NCBI GenBank assembly: GCA_964418575.1
Contig: CAYQMI010000002.1
Location: 6,830 to 70,829 of the forward strand
DNA from: Glaciecola sp964418575
GTDB taxonomy: Bacteria; Pseudomonadota; Gammaproteobacteria; Enterobacterales; Alteromonadaceae
Reading direction: 5' to 3'
DNA length: 64,000 nucleotides
A model generated the notes under the pieces. It had not been told where the DNA came from and searched no databases. It saw nothing but the letters and a program-made list of their open reading frames with translations. Positions within the stretch are counted from its first letter, which is position 1, and each line of letters opens with the position of its first letter. A program made the translations under genes and the position numbers. Below, one piece after another: positions 1 to 8,042 of the stretch.

Positions 1-738
1 TGGCTTACCTGTAAGCTCTACGCCAACAATATCGGGTAAACGTAAGTAAGAAGCGCGTCCTAACATCACGCTTTCTGCTTCTAAACCGCCCACGCCCAGT
101 GCAATCACGCCTAGCGCATCCACCATTGGAGTGTGGCTATCGGTGCCCACTAAAGTATCAGGGAATGCAACGCCATCACGTTTTTGCACTACCGGCGACA
201 TGCGCTCAAGGTTGATTTGATGCAAAATACCGTTGCCTTGGGGGATCACGTCAACGTTTTTAAACGCCGTTTTGGTCCAGTTGATAAAATGAAAACGGTC
301 TTCATTACGGCGGTCTTCAATATCTCTGTTTTTCTGAAAGGCATCTTCTTCATAGCCGCCGTGCTCAACGGCAAGAGAGTGGTCTACTACCAACTGTGTT
401 GGTACGACAGGATTCACCTTAGCCGGATCGCCGCCTTTTAATGCAATTGCATCTCTTAAGCCCGCTAAATCGACCAATGCCGTTTGCCCTAAAATATCGT
501 GGCACACCACGCGCGCCGGAAACCAAGGAAAGTCGGTATCTCGGCGACGATAAATAAGTTGCTCAAGGGCGGTCGTTAACTCTTCTGGCGGACAGCGTCT
601 GACTAGATTTTCTGCAAATACTTTAGAAGTATAGGGCAGGCCTTTGTATGCGTCTGGTTTTATCGCATTTACGGCGGCTTCAGTATCAAAATAGTCTAAC
701 TTGCTGTTGGGCAAGGGCTTACGATAATCGTAGTTCAT
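1..738 (-). CDS. acnD: 2-methylcitrate dehydratase, AcnD type (partial, C-terminal part outside the window)
   Basis: The first 246 codons of an aconitase-superfamily protein are present; the rest lies off the left edge. The N-terminus (MNYDYRKPLP, then LDYFDTEAAV) is that of the AcnD branch rather than AcnA. The conserved stretches ARVVCHDILGQTALVDLA, VDHSLAVEHGG and VGTDSHTPMVDALGV, part of the aconitase 4Fe-4S/substrate region, are visible. AcnD dehydrates 2-methylcitrate in the methylcitrate cycle and normally needs PrpF as partner, which would be expected further left. ATG is at 736-738 with a purine-rich GAGG just upstream. It follows prpC by 93 bp on the same strand, so it is the distal gene of the prp operon. 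Family assignment is strong. Confidence 0.93.
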   Translation of the reverse strand, partial: MNYDYRKPLPNSKLDYFDTEAAVNAIKPDAYKGLPYTSKVFAENLVRRCPPEELTTALEQLIYRRRDTDFPWFPARVVCHDILGQTALVDLAGLRDAIALKGGDPAKVNPVVPTQLVVDHSLAVEHGGYEEDAFQKNRDIEDRRNEDRFHFINWTKTAFKNVDVIPQGNGILHQINLERMSPVVQKRDGVAFPDTLVGTDSHTPMVDALGVIALGVGGLEAESVMLGRASYLRLPDIVGVELTGKP

Positions 739-831
739 ACCTTCCTCTCAAAACTTTCTATGCGCTGATGCGCAACAATATTCAATGGGCTGGATGTACG
801 GCAGAGCCATGCCTGCCGCAAATCGTTTTAC

Positions 832-1953
832 TTAACGTGCGTCAATCGCTAGCACTGGGCGAATATCTTCGCCTGTATACTCAGCAGACGGACGAATAAT
901 ACGATTGTCTGCTCGCTGCTCCATCACGTGCGCAGCCCAACCTGTTAAGCGCGACATAACAAAAATTGGCGTGAATAACTTAGTAGGAATGTTCATAAAG
1001 TTATAGGCCGACGCATGGAAAAAGTCGGCGTTGCAGAAAAGCTTCTTCTCGCGCCACATGACCTCTTCACATTTTACTGACACCGGATACAGCACCGTAT
1101 CGCCGACTTCTTTCGCTAATTTTTCAGACCATTGCTTAATGATCGCGTTACGCGGGTCAGATTCTGAATAAATTGCATGACCAAAGCCCATAATTTTGTC
1201 TTTGCGGGCAAGTTTAGCCATCATTTCTTCTTCAGCATGCTCAGGCGAAGTAAAACCTTCAATTAGCTCCATCGCCGCCTCGTTTGCGCCGCCATGCAAA
1301 GGACCGCGCAGAGTGCCGATAGCACCGGTAATGCAAGAGTGTAAATCCGATAAGGTTGAGGCGCATACGCGGGCTGAGAATGTTGACGCGTTGAACTCGT
1401 GCTCAGCATATAAAATCAAAGATACGTGCATGACTTGCTCAAACAATGCTTTTGGCTTTTCGCCGTGTAAAAGATGTAAAAAATGCGCGCCTATTGAATC
1501 GTCGTCAGTCTCAACATCGACTCTTACGCCATCGTGACTGAAACGATACCAGTAACAAATAATAGACGGGAAACACGCCAACATTCGATCGCTTGCTTCT
1601 GCTTGCTCAGAGAAGTCTGTTTCTGTTTCAAGGTTGCCCAGCATAGAGCAGCCGGTTCTTAAAACGTCCATTGGGTGAGCGTCTGCAGGAATGCGTTCAA
1701 GCACATCTTTTAGCGCTTGCGGCAGGCCGCGTAAACCTTTTAACTTTTGCTTGTACTCATCAAGCTGAGCCTGAGTAGGTAACTCGCCTTTTAGGATCAA
1801 GTAGGCAACTTCTTCAAACTGACATTTTTCTGCCAAGTCTTTTACGTCGTATCCGCGGTAAGTCAGGCCAGAGCCTGATACACCCACTGTTGATAAAGCT
1901 GTTTTACCCGCTACCTGTCCACGCAAACCTGCGCCACTTAATACTTTAGCCAT
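832..1953 (-). CDS. prpC: 2-methylcitrate synthase
   Basis: The 373-residue protein belongs to the citrate synthase family, in the short bacterial size class typical of PrpC. It condenses propionyl-CoA with oxaloacetate in the cytoplasm. Citrate-synthase landmarks are present: LRGPLHGGANEAAM (first catalytic His), GFGHAIYSESDPR (second His) and FCNADFFHA (catalytic Asp). The N-terminal SGAGLRGQVAGKTAL followed by YRGYDVKDLAE is typical of PrpC. It lies between prpB and acnD on the same strand. The 133-bp prpB-prpC spacer contains a hairpin. Context and motifs together make PrpC much likelier than a plain citrate synthase. Confidence 0.96.
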   Translation of the reverse strand: MAKVLSGAGLRGQVAGKTALSTVGVSGSGLTYRGYDVKDLAEKCQFEEVAYLILKGELPTQAQLDEYKQKLKGLRGLPQALKDVLERIPADAHPMDVLRTGCSMLGNLETETDFSEQAEASDRMLACFPSIICYWYRFSHDGVRVDVETDDDSIGAHFLHLLHGEKPKALFEQVMHVSLILYAEHEFNASTFSARVCASTLSDLHSCITGAIGTLRGPLHGGANEAAMELIEGFTSPEHAEEEMMAKLARKDKIMGFGHAIYSESDPRNAIIKQWSEKLAKEVGDTVLYPVSVKCEEVMWREKKLFCNADFFHASAYNFMNIPTKLFTPIFVMSRLTGWAAHVMEQRADNRIIRPSAEYTGEDIRPVLAIDAR

Positions 1954-2051
1954 TTTTTACTCCAAATATTTCTAATATTTTTGTCGCGATTAATGTTTTA
2001 CAAATGCAAGAATCGAAGTAAGCGCTTACAACTTCACTACTTAGCTTGCAT

Positions 2052-2083
2052 GTTGAGATATGCGAATGTAAACGCATCTCAAC
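2052..2083 (-). other. Intercistronic hairpin between prpB and prpC
   Basis: An inverted repeat, GTTGAGAT-A-TGCG against CGCATCTCAAC with an 8-nt loop and a two-base bulge, lies just downstream of the prpB stop. No U-run follows on the minus strand. It therefore looks more like an mRNA-processing or stabilising hairpin, or a leaky attenuator, than a full terminator. Function is inferred from position only. Confidence 0.35.
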
Positions 2084-2086
2084 GAG

Positions 2087-2986
2087 CTATTTTTTTTGTG
2101 CAAATAAGCTATCTAGCTTTTGCTCATACTCGTGGTAACCCAAGTAGTCATAAAGCTCCATTCGAGTTTGCATAGTATCGAGCACGGCCTTTTGGTCGCC
2201 CATTTCTAATATAGAGCGATATACATTTTCAGCGGCTTTGTTCATTGCTCGAAATGCGCTTAACGGATAAAGCACCATCGCTGCTCCCCACTCACCTAAA
2301 GCTTGTTTATTCCAAAGTTCGGTTTGTCCAAACTCGGTAATGTTGGCAAGAATCGGAACATCAAGCGCGTCTGCAAAAGCGCGGTAGTGCTCTTCAGTTT
2401 TAATTGCTTCAGCAAAAATACCGTCGGCTCCAGCTTCAACATAGGCTTTGGCTCTTTCGATTGCCTTTTCTAAACCTTCTTGAGCGAACGCATCTGTGCG
2501 CGCCATAATAAAAAAGTCTTGGTCGGTGCGAGCATCCACCGCTGACTTGATGCGGTCTACCATTTCTTGTGTGCTAACAATCTCTTTATTCGGACGATGT
2601 CCACAGCGCTTTTGCGCGACTTGATCTTCCATGTGAACCGCTGCTGCACCGGCTTTTTCCATATCGCGAATCGTTTTAGCAATATTAAAAGCGCCGCCCC
2701 ATCCGGTATCAATATCAACTAATAAAGGCACGTCGCTCGCACCGGTTATGCGCTGCACGTCGGCTAACACATCATTGAGAGAAGTCATGCCTAAATCAGG
2801 TAAACCGTAGGACGCATTCGCTACGCCACCGCCCGAAAGATAAATCGCCTGATGCCCAATTTTTTCAGCCATAATGGCGGTATACGCATTAATGGTTCCA
2901 ACAATTTGTAATGGCTTGTTGTTATCTAATGCTTCTCTAAATCGTTTGCCGGCACTTTTGCCCGCATATGAATTGCTGCTACTCAT
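2087..2986 (-). CDS. prpB: 2-methylisocitrate lyase
   Basis: The 299-residue protein belongs to the isocitrate lyase/PEP mutase superfamily. It cleaves 2-methylisocitrate to pyruvate and succinate, the last step of the methylcitrate cycle. The catalytic KRCGHRPNK loop is visible near residue 125, along with the metal-binding region LLVDIDTGWGGAFN and the IMARTDAFA and ANITEFGQ strands typical of PrpB. Its start overlaps the end of the upstream GntR gene by 8 bp, so regulator and enzyme are probably translationally coupled. The length is normal for PrpB. Confidence 0.97.
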   Translation of the reverse strand: MSSSNSYAGKSAGKRFREALDNNKPLQIVGTINAYTAIMAEKIGHQAIYLSGGGVANASYGLPDLGMTSLNDVLADVQRITGASDVPLLVDIDTGWGGAFNIAKTIRDMEKAGAAAVHMEDQVAQKRCGHRPNKEIVSTQEMVDRIKSAVDARTDQDFFIMARTDAFAQEGLEKAIERAKAYVEAGADGIFAEAIKTEEHYRAFADALDVPILANITEFGQTELWNKQALGEWGAAMVLYPLSAFRAMNKAAENVYRSILEMGDQKAVLDTMQTRMELYDYLGYHEYEQKLDSLFAQKK

Positions 2987-3647
2987 GAGCTGTCCTCAAT
3001 TTTGTTTCAATGTTATTTTTTGAATAAAGAATGTGCCGGCGCATTAACAGCTCCGCCAGCTCTCCATCACGATTCGATATTGCCTGCACAATACTCTTGT
3101 GCTCAACAAATGCTGTGGTAACGCGAGGGCCAGCCATACCAAGCTGCACGCGATACATTCTAACTAAATGGTAAATATTGTTAGTGAGCATCGAAATGAG
3201 TGCCTGATTATGACTGCCCAAGACTATGCGGTAGTGAAAATCGACATCACCCGCTTCTTGGTAATATGATTGTCCGTCTTTTACTTCTTCGAAATGACTC
3301 GTTAGTAAGCCATTTAAGTCGTCAATTTCATCGTCACTCATGTTCTGAGCTGCAAGCCTTGCTGCCATGCCCTCAAGCGCTTCACGCACCTGATATACTT
3401 GCACTAGACCTTCTAGGCTCAAAGTCACCACTTTTGCGCCAACATTAGGCCTGCGCTCTACAAGACTCGCGTTCTCTAAACGATTAATCGCTTCTCTTAC
3501 TACGGCACGACTAACACCATATATTGTCGACAATTCAGCTTCACTAAGTTTGCTTCCCGCTGGCAAAGCACCTTCAACAATATTGGCACGCATTGCAATA
3601 AAAGTCTTATCCGCAGAGGTGATTGGCGATTCTATAAATGGTGACAT
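2979..3647 (-). CDS. GntR-family (FCD subfamily) regulator of the methylcitrate operon
   Basis: The 222-residue protein has an N-terminal winged HTH (LSEAELSTIYGVSRAVVREAINRLE, residues about 35-60) and a C-terminal all-helical FCD ligand domain with the metal-type motif DVDFHYRIVLGSHN. It is the first gene of the operon and overlaps prpB. A palindrome, ATATTGTCGACAATAT, sits on the predicted -10 just upstream, which is the layout of an autorepressor relieved by a methylcitrate-cycle intermediate. Other gammaproteobacteria use the sigma-54 activator PrpR for these genes; the GntR type is the known alternative. The ligand is inferred. Confidence 0.9.
   Translation of the reverse strand: MSPFIESPITSADKTFIAMRANIVEGALPAGSKLSEAELSTIYGVSRAVVREAINRLENASLVERRPNVGAKVVTLSLEGLVQVYQVREALEGMAARLAAQNMSDDEIDDLNGLLTSHFEEVKDGQSYYQEAGDVDFHYRIVLGSHNQALISMLTNNIYHLVRMYRVQLGMAGPRVTTAFVEHKSIVQAISNRDGELAELLMRRHILYSKNNIETKLRTAHE
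3523..3534. promoter_or_regulatory. Operator-like palindrome inside the GntR coding sequence
   Basis: The 12-bp palindrome ATTGTCGACAAT is identical to the core of the operator at 3666-3681. It lies about 145 bp downstream of that site, within the codons for L-S-T-I of the regulator's own HTH region. It could be a second repressor site allowing DNA looping or roadblocking, or a chance result of codon choice. Confidence 0.4.
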
Positions 3648-3665
3648 GAAATTTCGCGCTTAATA

Positions 3666-3705
3666 ATATTGTCGACAATATAATAAAATGTTGATGTGCT
3701 TGCAA
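3666..3705 (-). promoter_or_regulatory. Promoter and overlapping operator of the GntR-prpB-prpC-acnD operon
   Basis: On the minus strand TTGCAA (3700-3705) and TATATT (3677-3682) are separated by 17 bp, a good sigma-70 pair. The perfect 16-bp palindrome ATATTGTCGACAATAT (3666-3681) overlaps the -10 element, so a dimeric GntR repressor bound there would block RNA polymerase. The regulator's ATG is 19 bp further on, giving a very short leader. Sequence fit is direct; binding by the adjacent GntR protein is inferred. Confidence 0.6.
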
Positions 3706-4212
3706 GAAATAAGGGGCTTTGTTTTTTGCGACTTTGGTCGGGCTTGGTCGTTTGATTAGAAGCTTCCTGGTTCCTGGCTGCGCATAATGCTGATCGGTTA
3801 ATAAAAGCCTGTCGTTCTCACGCCGGTGGGAACCTCCAAAATCTGCAGGAGTTGTTTAAATAATCAGTGATGTTTGACCTCAGTTATTTCGTTAAGAGGT
3901 TCCCGCCTTCGCGTAATGCTGATCGCTTAAGCAACTTACTGTCATTGCCGCGGAGGCGGTAATCTCCCAATACAACAACTAACACCCTTAAAGGCAGCAG
4001 ATTTGCGCATTACAGCAATATTTAGGAGTTTCCTGCCTGCGCAGGAATGACGTTTTTCGTTAAGCGAACAGCATTGCGCCTGCGCAGGAATGACGTGAAG
4101 TTTTCGGGAATCGCGGGGAGCATTTCGGGAGTGGCGGGGAGTATTGTGGGAGTATCGAGGTGCTCGTAAATCATGTGGGAAATGGCGTAATCGTCAGGGG
4201 TTGACCATTTGC
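3706..4212. repeat. Repeat-rich spacer with REP/BIME-like hairpin units
   Basis: No gene is seen in this roughly 500-bp stretch. It holds several GC-rich hairpin units. The phrase CGCRTAATGCTGATCGSTTAA occurs at about 3780 and 3910. The hairpin GCCGCGGAGGCGGT is at 3947-3960. Two copies of CCTGCGCAGGAATGACG lie at about 4036-4053 and 4079-4095. The segment 3923-4062 matches, in opposite orientation, 47898-48036 elsewhere in the window, including the conserved spacer GCATTACAGCAATATT between two hairpins. This is the structure of a dispersed bacterial interspersed mosaic element. Confidence 0.6.
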
Positions 4213-4563
4213 CTAGTGATTTTGCTTCAGTCTCAACTTCCAGTTGCCATTGCTTTGTGCTGTGCAGGCTTGCTCGCTATCAAACAATACGTGGCGCTTT
4301 GGTGTTTTTAACAGCACGCCGACTCTTAGTAATTCACCATGAATGACTTTTGCAAAGACAGCATCGCCGCCCTCTTGTTTGCAGTTTTGCCAAGCAGCTT
4401 CTGTAGTAAATATGCAATACACCATCAAACTGCCTGGAAAATTTGAGAAATCAGCGCTATGCGTGAGCCATTCAAAATCGCTATATTGTTCTTTTAGTTG
4501 CTCACATGCTTTGGTAAGTGCTTTAACAACTTGATTATCTAGCTTTTTGATTGTTTTTTTCAT
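4213..4563 (-). CDS. Conserved hypothetical protein, 116 aa
   Basis: This soluble protein of 116 residues begins MKKTIKKLDNQVVKALTKAC and contains FEWLTHSADFSNFPGSLMVYCIF, then RHVLFDSEQAC and NGNWKLRL. It has no signal peptide, membrane segment or recognisable catalytic motif. Similar short proteins in Alteromonadales and relatives are, from memory, sometimes labelled as Fis-family regulators. No Fis-type HTH is visible here, so that label is not adopted. It lies between the repeat spacer and arfB on the same strand. Function unknown. Confidence 0.7.
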   Translation of the reverse strand: MKKTIKKLDNQVVKALTKACEQLKEQYSDFEWLTHSADFSNFPGSLMVYCIFTTEAAWQNCKQEGGDAVFAKVIHGELLRVGVLLKTPKRHVLFDSEQACTAQSNGNWKLRLKQNH

Positions 4564-4635
4564 TGATTGCTCAGTATCACTGCTTTCTCGCGTTAATCGG
4601 CCTATATAAACTTACTGCGCGATTAATTGGGCAAA

Positions 4636-5067
4636 TTAAAAATCTACTTTACCGCGCAAGGCTTTTTGAGTACCTGTGCGCTTTTTACTGTCGACTCGTT
4701 TCTTTTTAGCGTTCAAACTTGGGCGAGTGGCTTTTCTTACTTTTTGTTCAACCATTATCGATGCTATCAGCGCCTTTAATCGACTCACCGCATCTTCTTT
4801 ATTCAATTCCTGAGTACGGTGAGACTGCGCTTTTATAATAATCACACCCTCTTTCGTGATTCTGCTATCAGCGAGATGCAATAAACGCTGCTTGTATTTT
4901 TCAGACAATGAAGACGCGTGTATATCAAAGCGTAAATGAATGGCGGTCGCCACCTTGTTTACATTTTGCCCACCGTTACCCGCAGAGCGAATGGCGCTTA
5001 GTTCATACTCCGATTCAGGTATCGATAAATTTTTTATGCTTCTGTCCATAGCTTTATTAATTGTCAT
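4636..5067 (-). CDS. arfB: Alternative ribosome-rescue factor ArfB (peptidyl-tRNA hydrolase)
   Basis: The 143-residue protein has the release-factor catalytic GGQ motif at residues 32-34 (SAGNGGQNVNKVAT), followed by the compact class-I RF fold. The basic C-terminal tail (KKKRVDSKKR, then KALRGKVDF) inserts into the empty mRNA channel of stalled ribosomes. It lacks the codon-recognition domains of RF1/RF2, and the length is normal for ArfB (YaeJ). It hydrolyses peptidyl-tRNA on non-stop complexes. It sits between an unknown gene and a DUF2721 gene on the same strand. Confidence 0.93.
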   Translation of the reverse strand: MTINKAMDRSIKNLSIPESEYELSAIRSAGNGGQNVNKVATAIHLRFDIHASSLSEKYKQRLLHLADSRITKEGVIIIKAQSHRTQELNKEDAVSRLKALIASIMVEQKVRKATRPSLNAKKKRVDSKKRTGTQKALRGKVDF

Positions 5068-5097
5068 TTTAAGCGAAGAGAGTTAGCACTTCGAATG

Positions 5098-5529
5098 TTA
5101 ACGCAAAGATGATTTGCTGACTTTTAATGAGGCAGTGGCAATGCTCACCTCTACAAAAAAACAAATCATACCAAACGACAACAAGCCAACTGAGCTTACA
5201 AAACTTAACACAATGTATGCATTGAGCTCTACATCAAAGTAGCCCTCAATCACTAATAAAAAAATATTAGTACACACTATTACTGCTGCGCCAGTTAAAA
5301 AATTAACCGCTGCATTAGCCCATCTCATTCTGCGCCCTAAGGCCTTTATTTCTAATGCTTTATCGTGTTTACACTGCTCAGCCTCAGGCGTATCAAACCA
5401 ACGCACGCGATCAACAATTCTAGCTAATCGAGCTGTAAGTGAGTTGAGCAGTGTACCAATACCCACAATCAAAAAAACAGGAGTAAGAGCATGCTGTATG
5501 AGCACGAGTGCGGTTTCAGGTGTTTGCAA
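5098..5529 (-). CDS. DUF2721 family inner-membrane protein
   Basis: The 143-residue protein has an N-terminal hydrophobic helix (ALTPVFLIVGIGTLLNSL), a charged cytoplasmic stretch containing RLARIVDRVRWF, and two further membrane segments near residues 73-95 and 105-132. The TxRLARIVDR signature with a following RR/RM charged region is typical of DUF2721. The biochemical role is unknown. It ends 30 bp before arfB on the same strand, and the two may be cotranscribed. Confidence 0.85.
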   Translation of the reverse strand: MQTPETALVLIQHALTPVFLIVGIGTLLNSLTARLARIVDRVRWFDTPEAEQCKHDKALEIKALGRRMRWANAAVNFLTGAAVIVCTNIFLLVIEGYFDVELNAYIVLSFVSSVGLLSFGMICFFVEVSIATASLKVSKSSLR

Positions 5530-5560
5530 GTTAGCTCCAATAAACAGGCTTAATATAAGC

Positions 5561-5770
5561 GATTAGACATAAGGGATAACACTATAACTGAATGTTACCG
5601 CATGCCCACGCGAATNNNNNNNNNNNNNNNNNNNNNNNNNNNNNNNNNNNNNNNNNNNNNNNNNNNNNNNNNNNNNNNNNNNNNNNNNNNNNNNNNNNNN
5701 NNNNNNNNNNNNNNNGATTAGACATAAGGGATAACACTATAACTGAATGTTACCGCATGCCCACGCGAAT
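5561..5770. repeat. Exact 55-bp duplication flanking an N gap (likely assembly artefact)
   Basis: Bases 5561-5615 and 5716-5770 are identical over 55 bp and directly flank the 100 Ns at 5616-5715. Identical contig ends of a k-mer-like length are what a de Bruijn assembler leaves when two overlapping contigs are scaffolded rather than merged. The true sequence probably runs straight from 5615 to 5771. The rest of the 5530-6065 interval shows no gene. Confidence 0.85.
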
Positions 5771-6065
5771 GTGTACAAGGGCCCATGTATAAAACTTTTT
5801 AAAACGATGAATAAACCATTTCGGTATTTTATGCGACTCAAATGTAATGGTGAGTATGACTAAGTCTTAGCAAGTTTCACTATAGATAATACTTAGAAGG
5901 GTCAAGTTGAATTTTTATGTGCATGATTTTATTAATGATTATTTTACTGGCACATTCCATGCTAATTCCGTGCTAAGTACATGCGCATACCACAAGAAGA
6001 CATACTTTAATTCATAACAAAACAAGCGCTAACGGAAACTAAGCCTAATCAAGAAGGAACACACA

Positions 6066-6752
6066 ATGACAACACCCACAAAACTGCCTGTATTTACTTT
6101 TATTGCCGTCATAATGTCGAGCGTTATGCTTGCTGGTTGCATTATTCACGTTGGCGCTAGCGATAAAGACGGGGGTTATTCTTATGATAATGGTCGGGAT
6201 TATTCAAGCACAAACAAAAGTGTAAAAGTTGCCGAGGGCCTAGAAGTAGAGGATATTTCTTCGGTTAACGGCTCGGTAACTGTCTCAGACAGAGTAAGCG
6301 CCGATGAGGTAAGTACTGTGAATGGGCGTATTCGCATTGGCGATGGCGTAAGTGTGTCGAGTGTGGAGGGAGTGAATGGCAAAATTGATATTGGCAGTAA
6401 CTTTAGTGCAAAAGAGTCAGTTGAGACGGTGAACGGAAATATCACTATTGATGAAAATAGTAGAGTGGGCAAAAATGTTGAAACCGTAAACGGTAATATC
6501 AAACTTGAGGGTGTTGCCGTTAATAACAACCTCTCAACAAAAAATGGCAATATTTATTTAACGAATAACACCGTTGTCTCTGGCGATGTCATTTTCAGGG
6601 GCAAAACAAATAAAAATCAGTCATGGAAAAATAGCCCGCCCGTATTGAAAGTTGACGAAACTTCCGACATTAAAGGCAAAATCATTGTTTACCGAGATGT
6701 AGAGTTTGATTTTGCAGATGAAAGCATGATGAGTAAGGTGGAGCGCCGATAA
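6066..6752 (+). CDS. Lipoprotein with VNG-type beta-solenoid repeats
   Basis: The 228-residue protein has a type II signal peptide with lipobox LAGC at about residues 22-25. Residues about 60-180 hold six tandem repeats of roughly 18-22 residues, each centred on a V/K-N-G-x-I motif (SSVNGSVTV, STVNGRIRI, EGVNGKIDI, ETVNGNITI, ETVNGNIKL, STKNGNIYL). This is the periodicity of a right-handed beta-helix, as in polymer-forming or DUF4097-like surface proteins. The ATG is preceded by AAGGAA. It stands alone. A membrane-anchored scaffold or adhesin-like role is inferred. Confidence 0.75.
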   Translation: MTTPTKLPVFTFIAVIMSSVMLAGCIIHVGASDKDGGYSYDNGRDYSSTNKSVKVAEGLEVEDISSVNGSVTVSDRVSADEVSTVNGRIRIGDGVSVSSVEGVNGKIDIGSNFSAKESVETVNGNITIDENSRVGKNVETVNGNIKLEGVAVNNNLSTKNGNIYLTNNTVVSGDVIFRGKTNKNQSWKNSPPVLKVDETSDIKGKIIVYRDVEFDFADESMMSKVERR

Positions 6753-6982
6753 CTCTCTCGACACCTGCTTCAATATTTTAAAAGCCTTTGCTCGTAAAAA
6801 CGTAAAGGCTGCATCACCTCAAGTTCCTCGCCAAAGTCGAAAGAAACGCAAAACACTTTTCTCGCGTTCTAACTAAATATCGCTTAACTTTTCCTAAAAA
6901 CGCACGATAAGTATACAAAGAAATAAAAATACCTGTGCGTGGCGTAACGTAAATTCTCATCTATAGGGTGAGTAGTTAGTCT

Positions 6983-7861
6983 TTGTTAAGAGATCTAGGT
7001 AATAGTGGCGAGAATAATTTGAACTTGGAACAATTGAAATTACATGCCTCAAGGCTTGAACAGCAACTTTTACGAGAGCGAACGGCAAGAAAAAAAGCTG
7101 AGGATATGCTCCGCGTAAAAACTCGTGAATTACTTGCATCTAACGAATTTGTATCTTCAATGACCGAGCGTTTGCAACTGGCAATTGCTTCTGCTGACGA
7201 GGTTGTTTGGGAATATGCCATCGCGGAAAATAATTTTTATCAATACGATGGTTTTCAAGACGGTCGCGGTAAAATCGATTTGGCGGCAAGTTATGATGAT
7301 GTCTACAATAGCTATCATTTCGACGATCAGGATTTAGCCAACGGTCACTGGCAAAAGTTAATGGCTGACGAATCCGATTCTATGGAATTCGCCGCCAGAC
7401 GCTACTCTTTAGAGCACAAAGAGTTTCGCTGGAATCTAGTTCGAGGCAAAAAGCTTTTTGACAAAAAAAGTGGAAAGGCCATCAGCGTCCTTGGCATGTT
7501 TAGAGATATCCACGAAGAGCAACTCACAGACCTGGCTTACTTAGCAATCAAGAACACCTTCAACTCCAGTGAAGTTCCGGGGTTTCTATGTGACTTTAAC
7601 AATCAGTTTGTTATTTTATCAGACTCGTTCTATAAGCTTCTTGCTCTAAAAGAAAATGAAGTCAGTCAAGAGCAGCTTTGGAGCCTCCTTCCCATTGATC
7701 AGATCAGGCAAAACCAGATAGATGACAACAAACCTTTTGAGTCGGAATTAATGATAGCTGGCACAGCAAAAAAGTATTTGTTCAGATTTTCACCTTTAAC
7801 GCAAACACCTAAGTCAGACGGCTATGTGCAATACGCTGTTGGTTTTGTAGTTCCAATATAG
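6983..7861 (+). CDS. PAS-fold sensory protein without an output domain
   Basis: The frame starts at a TTG, with GGGTGAG upstream at 6965-6971, and no in-frame ATG precedes the conserved region. Residues about 12-60 form a coiled coil (LEQLKLHASRLEQQLLRERTARKKAEDML in sense). Residues about 62-185 resemble a PAS domain with PAC tail (LQLAIASADEVVWEYA, FRWNLVRGKKLF, LGMFRDIHEEQ), and a second PAS-like region follows to the end. Similar sensory N-termini normally precede kinase or GGDEF/EAL modules. Here the stop comes straight after the second sensor, so it may act through protein contacts or be a truncated relic. Confidence 0.7.
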   Translation: MLRDLGNSGENNLNLEQLKLHASRLEQQLLRERTARKKAEDMLRVKTRELLASNEFVSSMTERLQLAIASADEVVWEYAIAENNFYQYDGFQDGRGKIDLAASYDDVYNSYHFDDQDLANGHWQKLMADESDSMEFAARRYSLEHKEFRWNLVRGKKLFDKKSGKAISVLGMFRDIHEEQLTDLAYLAIKNTFNSSEVPGFLCDFNNQFVILSDSFYKLLALKENEVSQEQLWSLLPIDQIRQNQIDDNKPFESELMIAGTAKKYLFRFSPLTQTPKSDGYVQYAVGFVVPI

Positions 7862-8042
7862 TAGTCAGACAACTTTTCTTTGTTCAAGGTGCCTTTGTTC
7901 TGTAAGCATCTAAAAAACACCCTAATATCATTCATTCCTTGACCGCATTAATACATCGAGTGCATCTACAGTTAAACTTAGTTGAAATTCCTTTTTATAT
8001 CATCAACACTAAGCGCCTGTTGAGCTAAGGAGTGAATTGAGA

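Noticed and set aside
4213..4563. Annotation as a Fis-family regulator
   Set aside because: No Fis-type helix-turn-helix is visible in the sequence.
5592..5792. Open frame spanning the first N gap
   Set aside because: It exists only because Ns are read through and because the flanks are duplicated.
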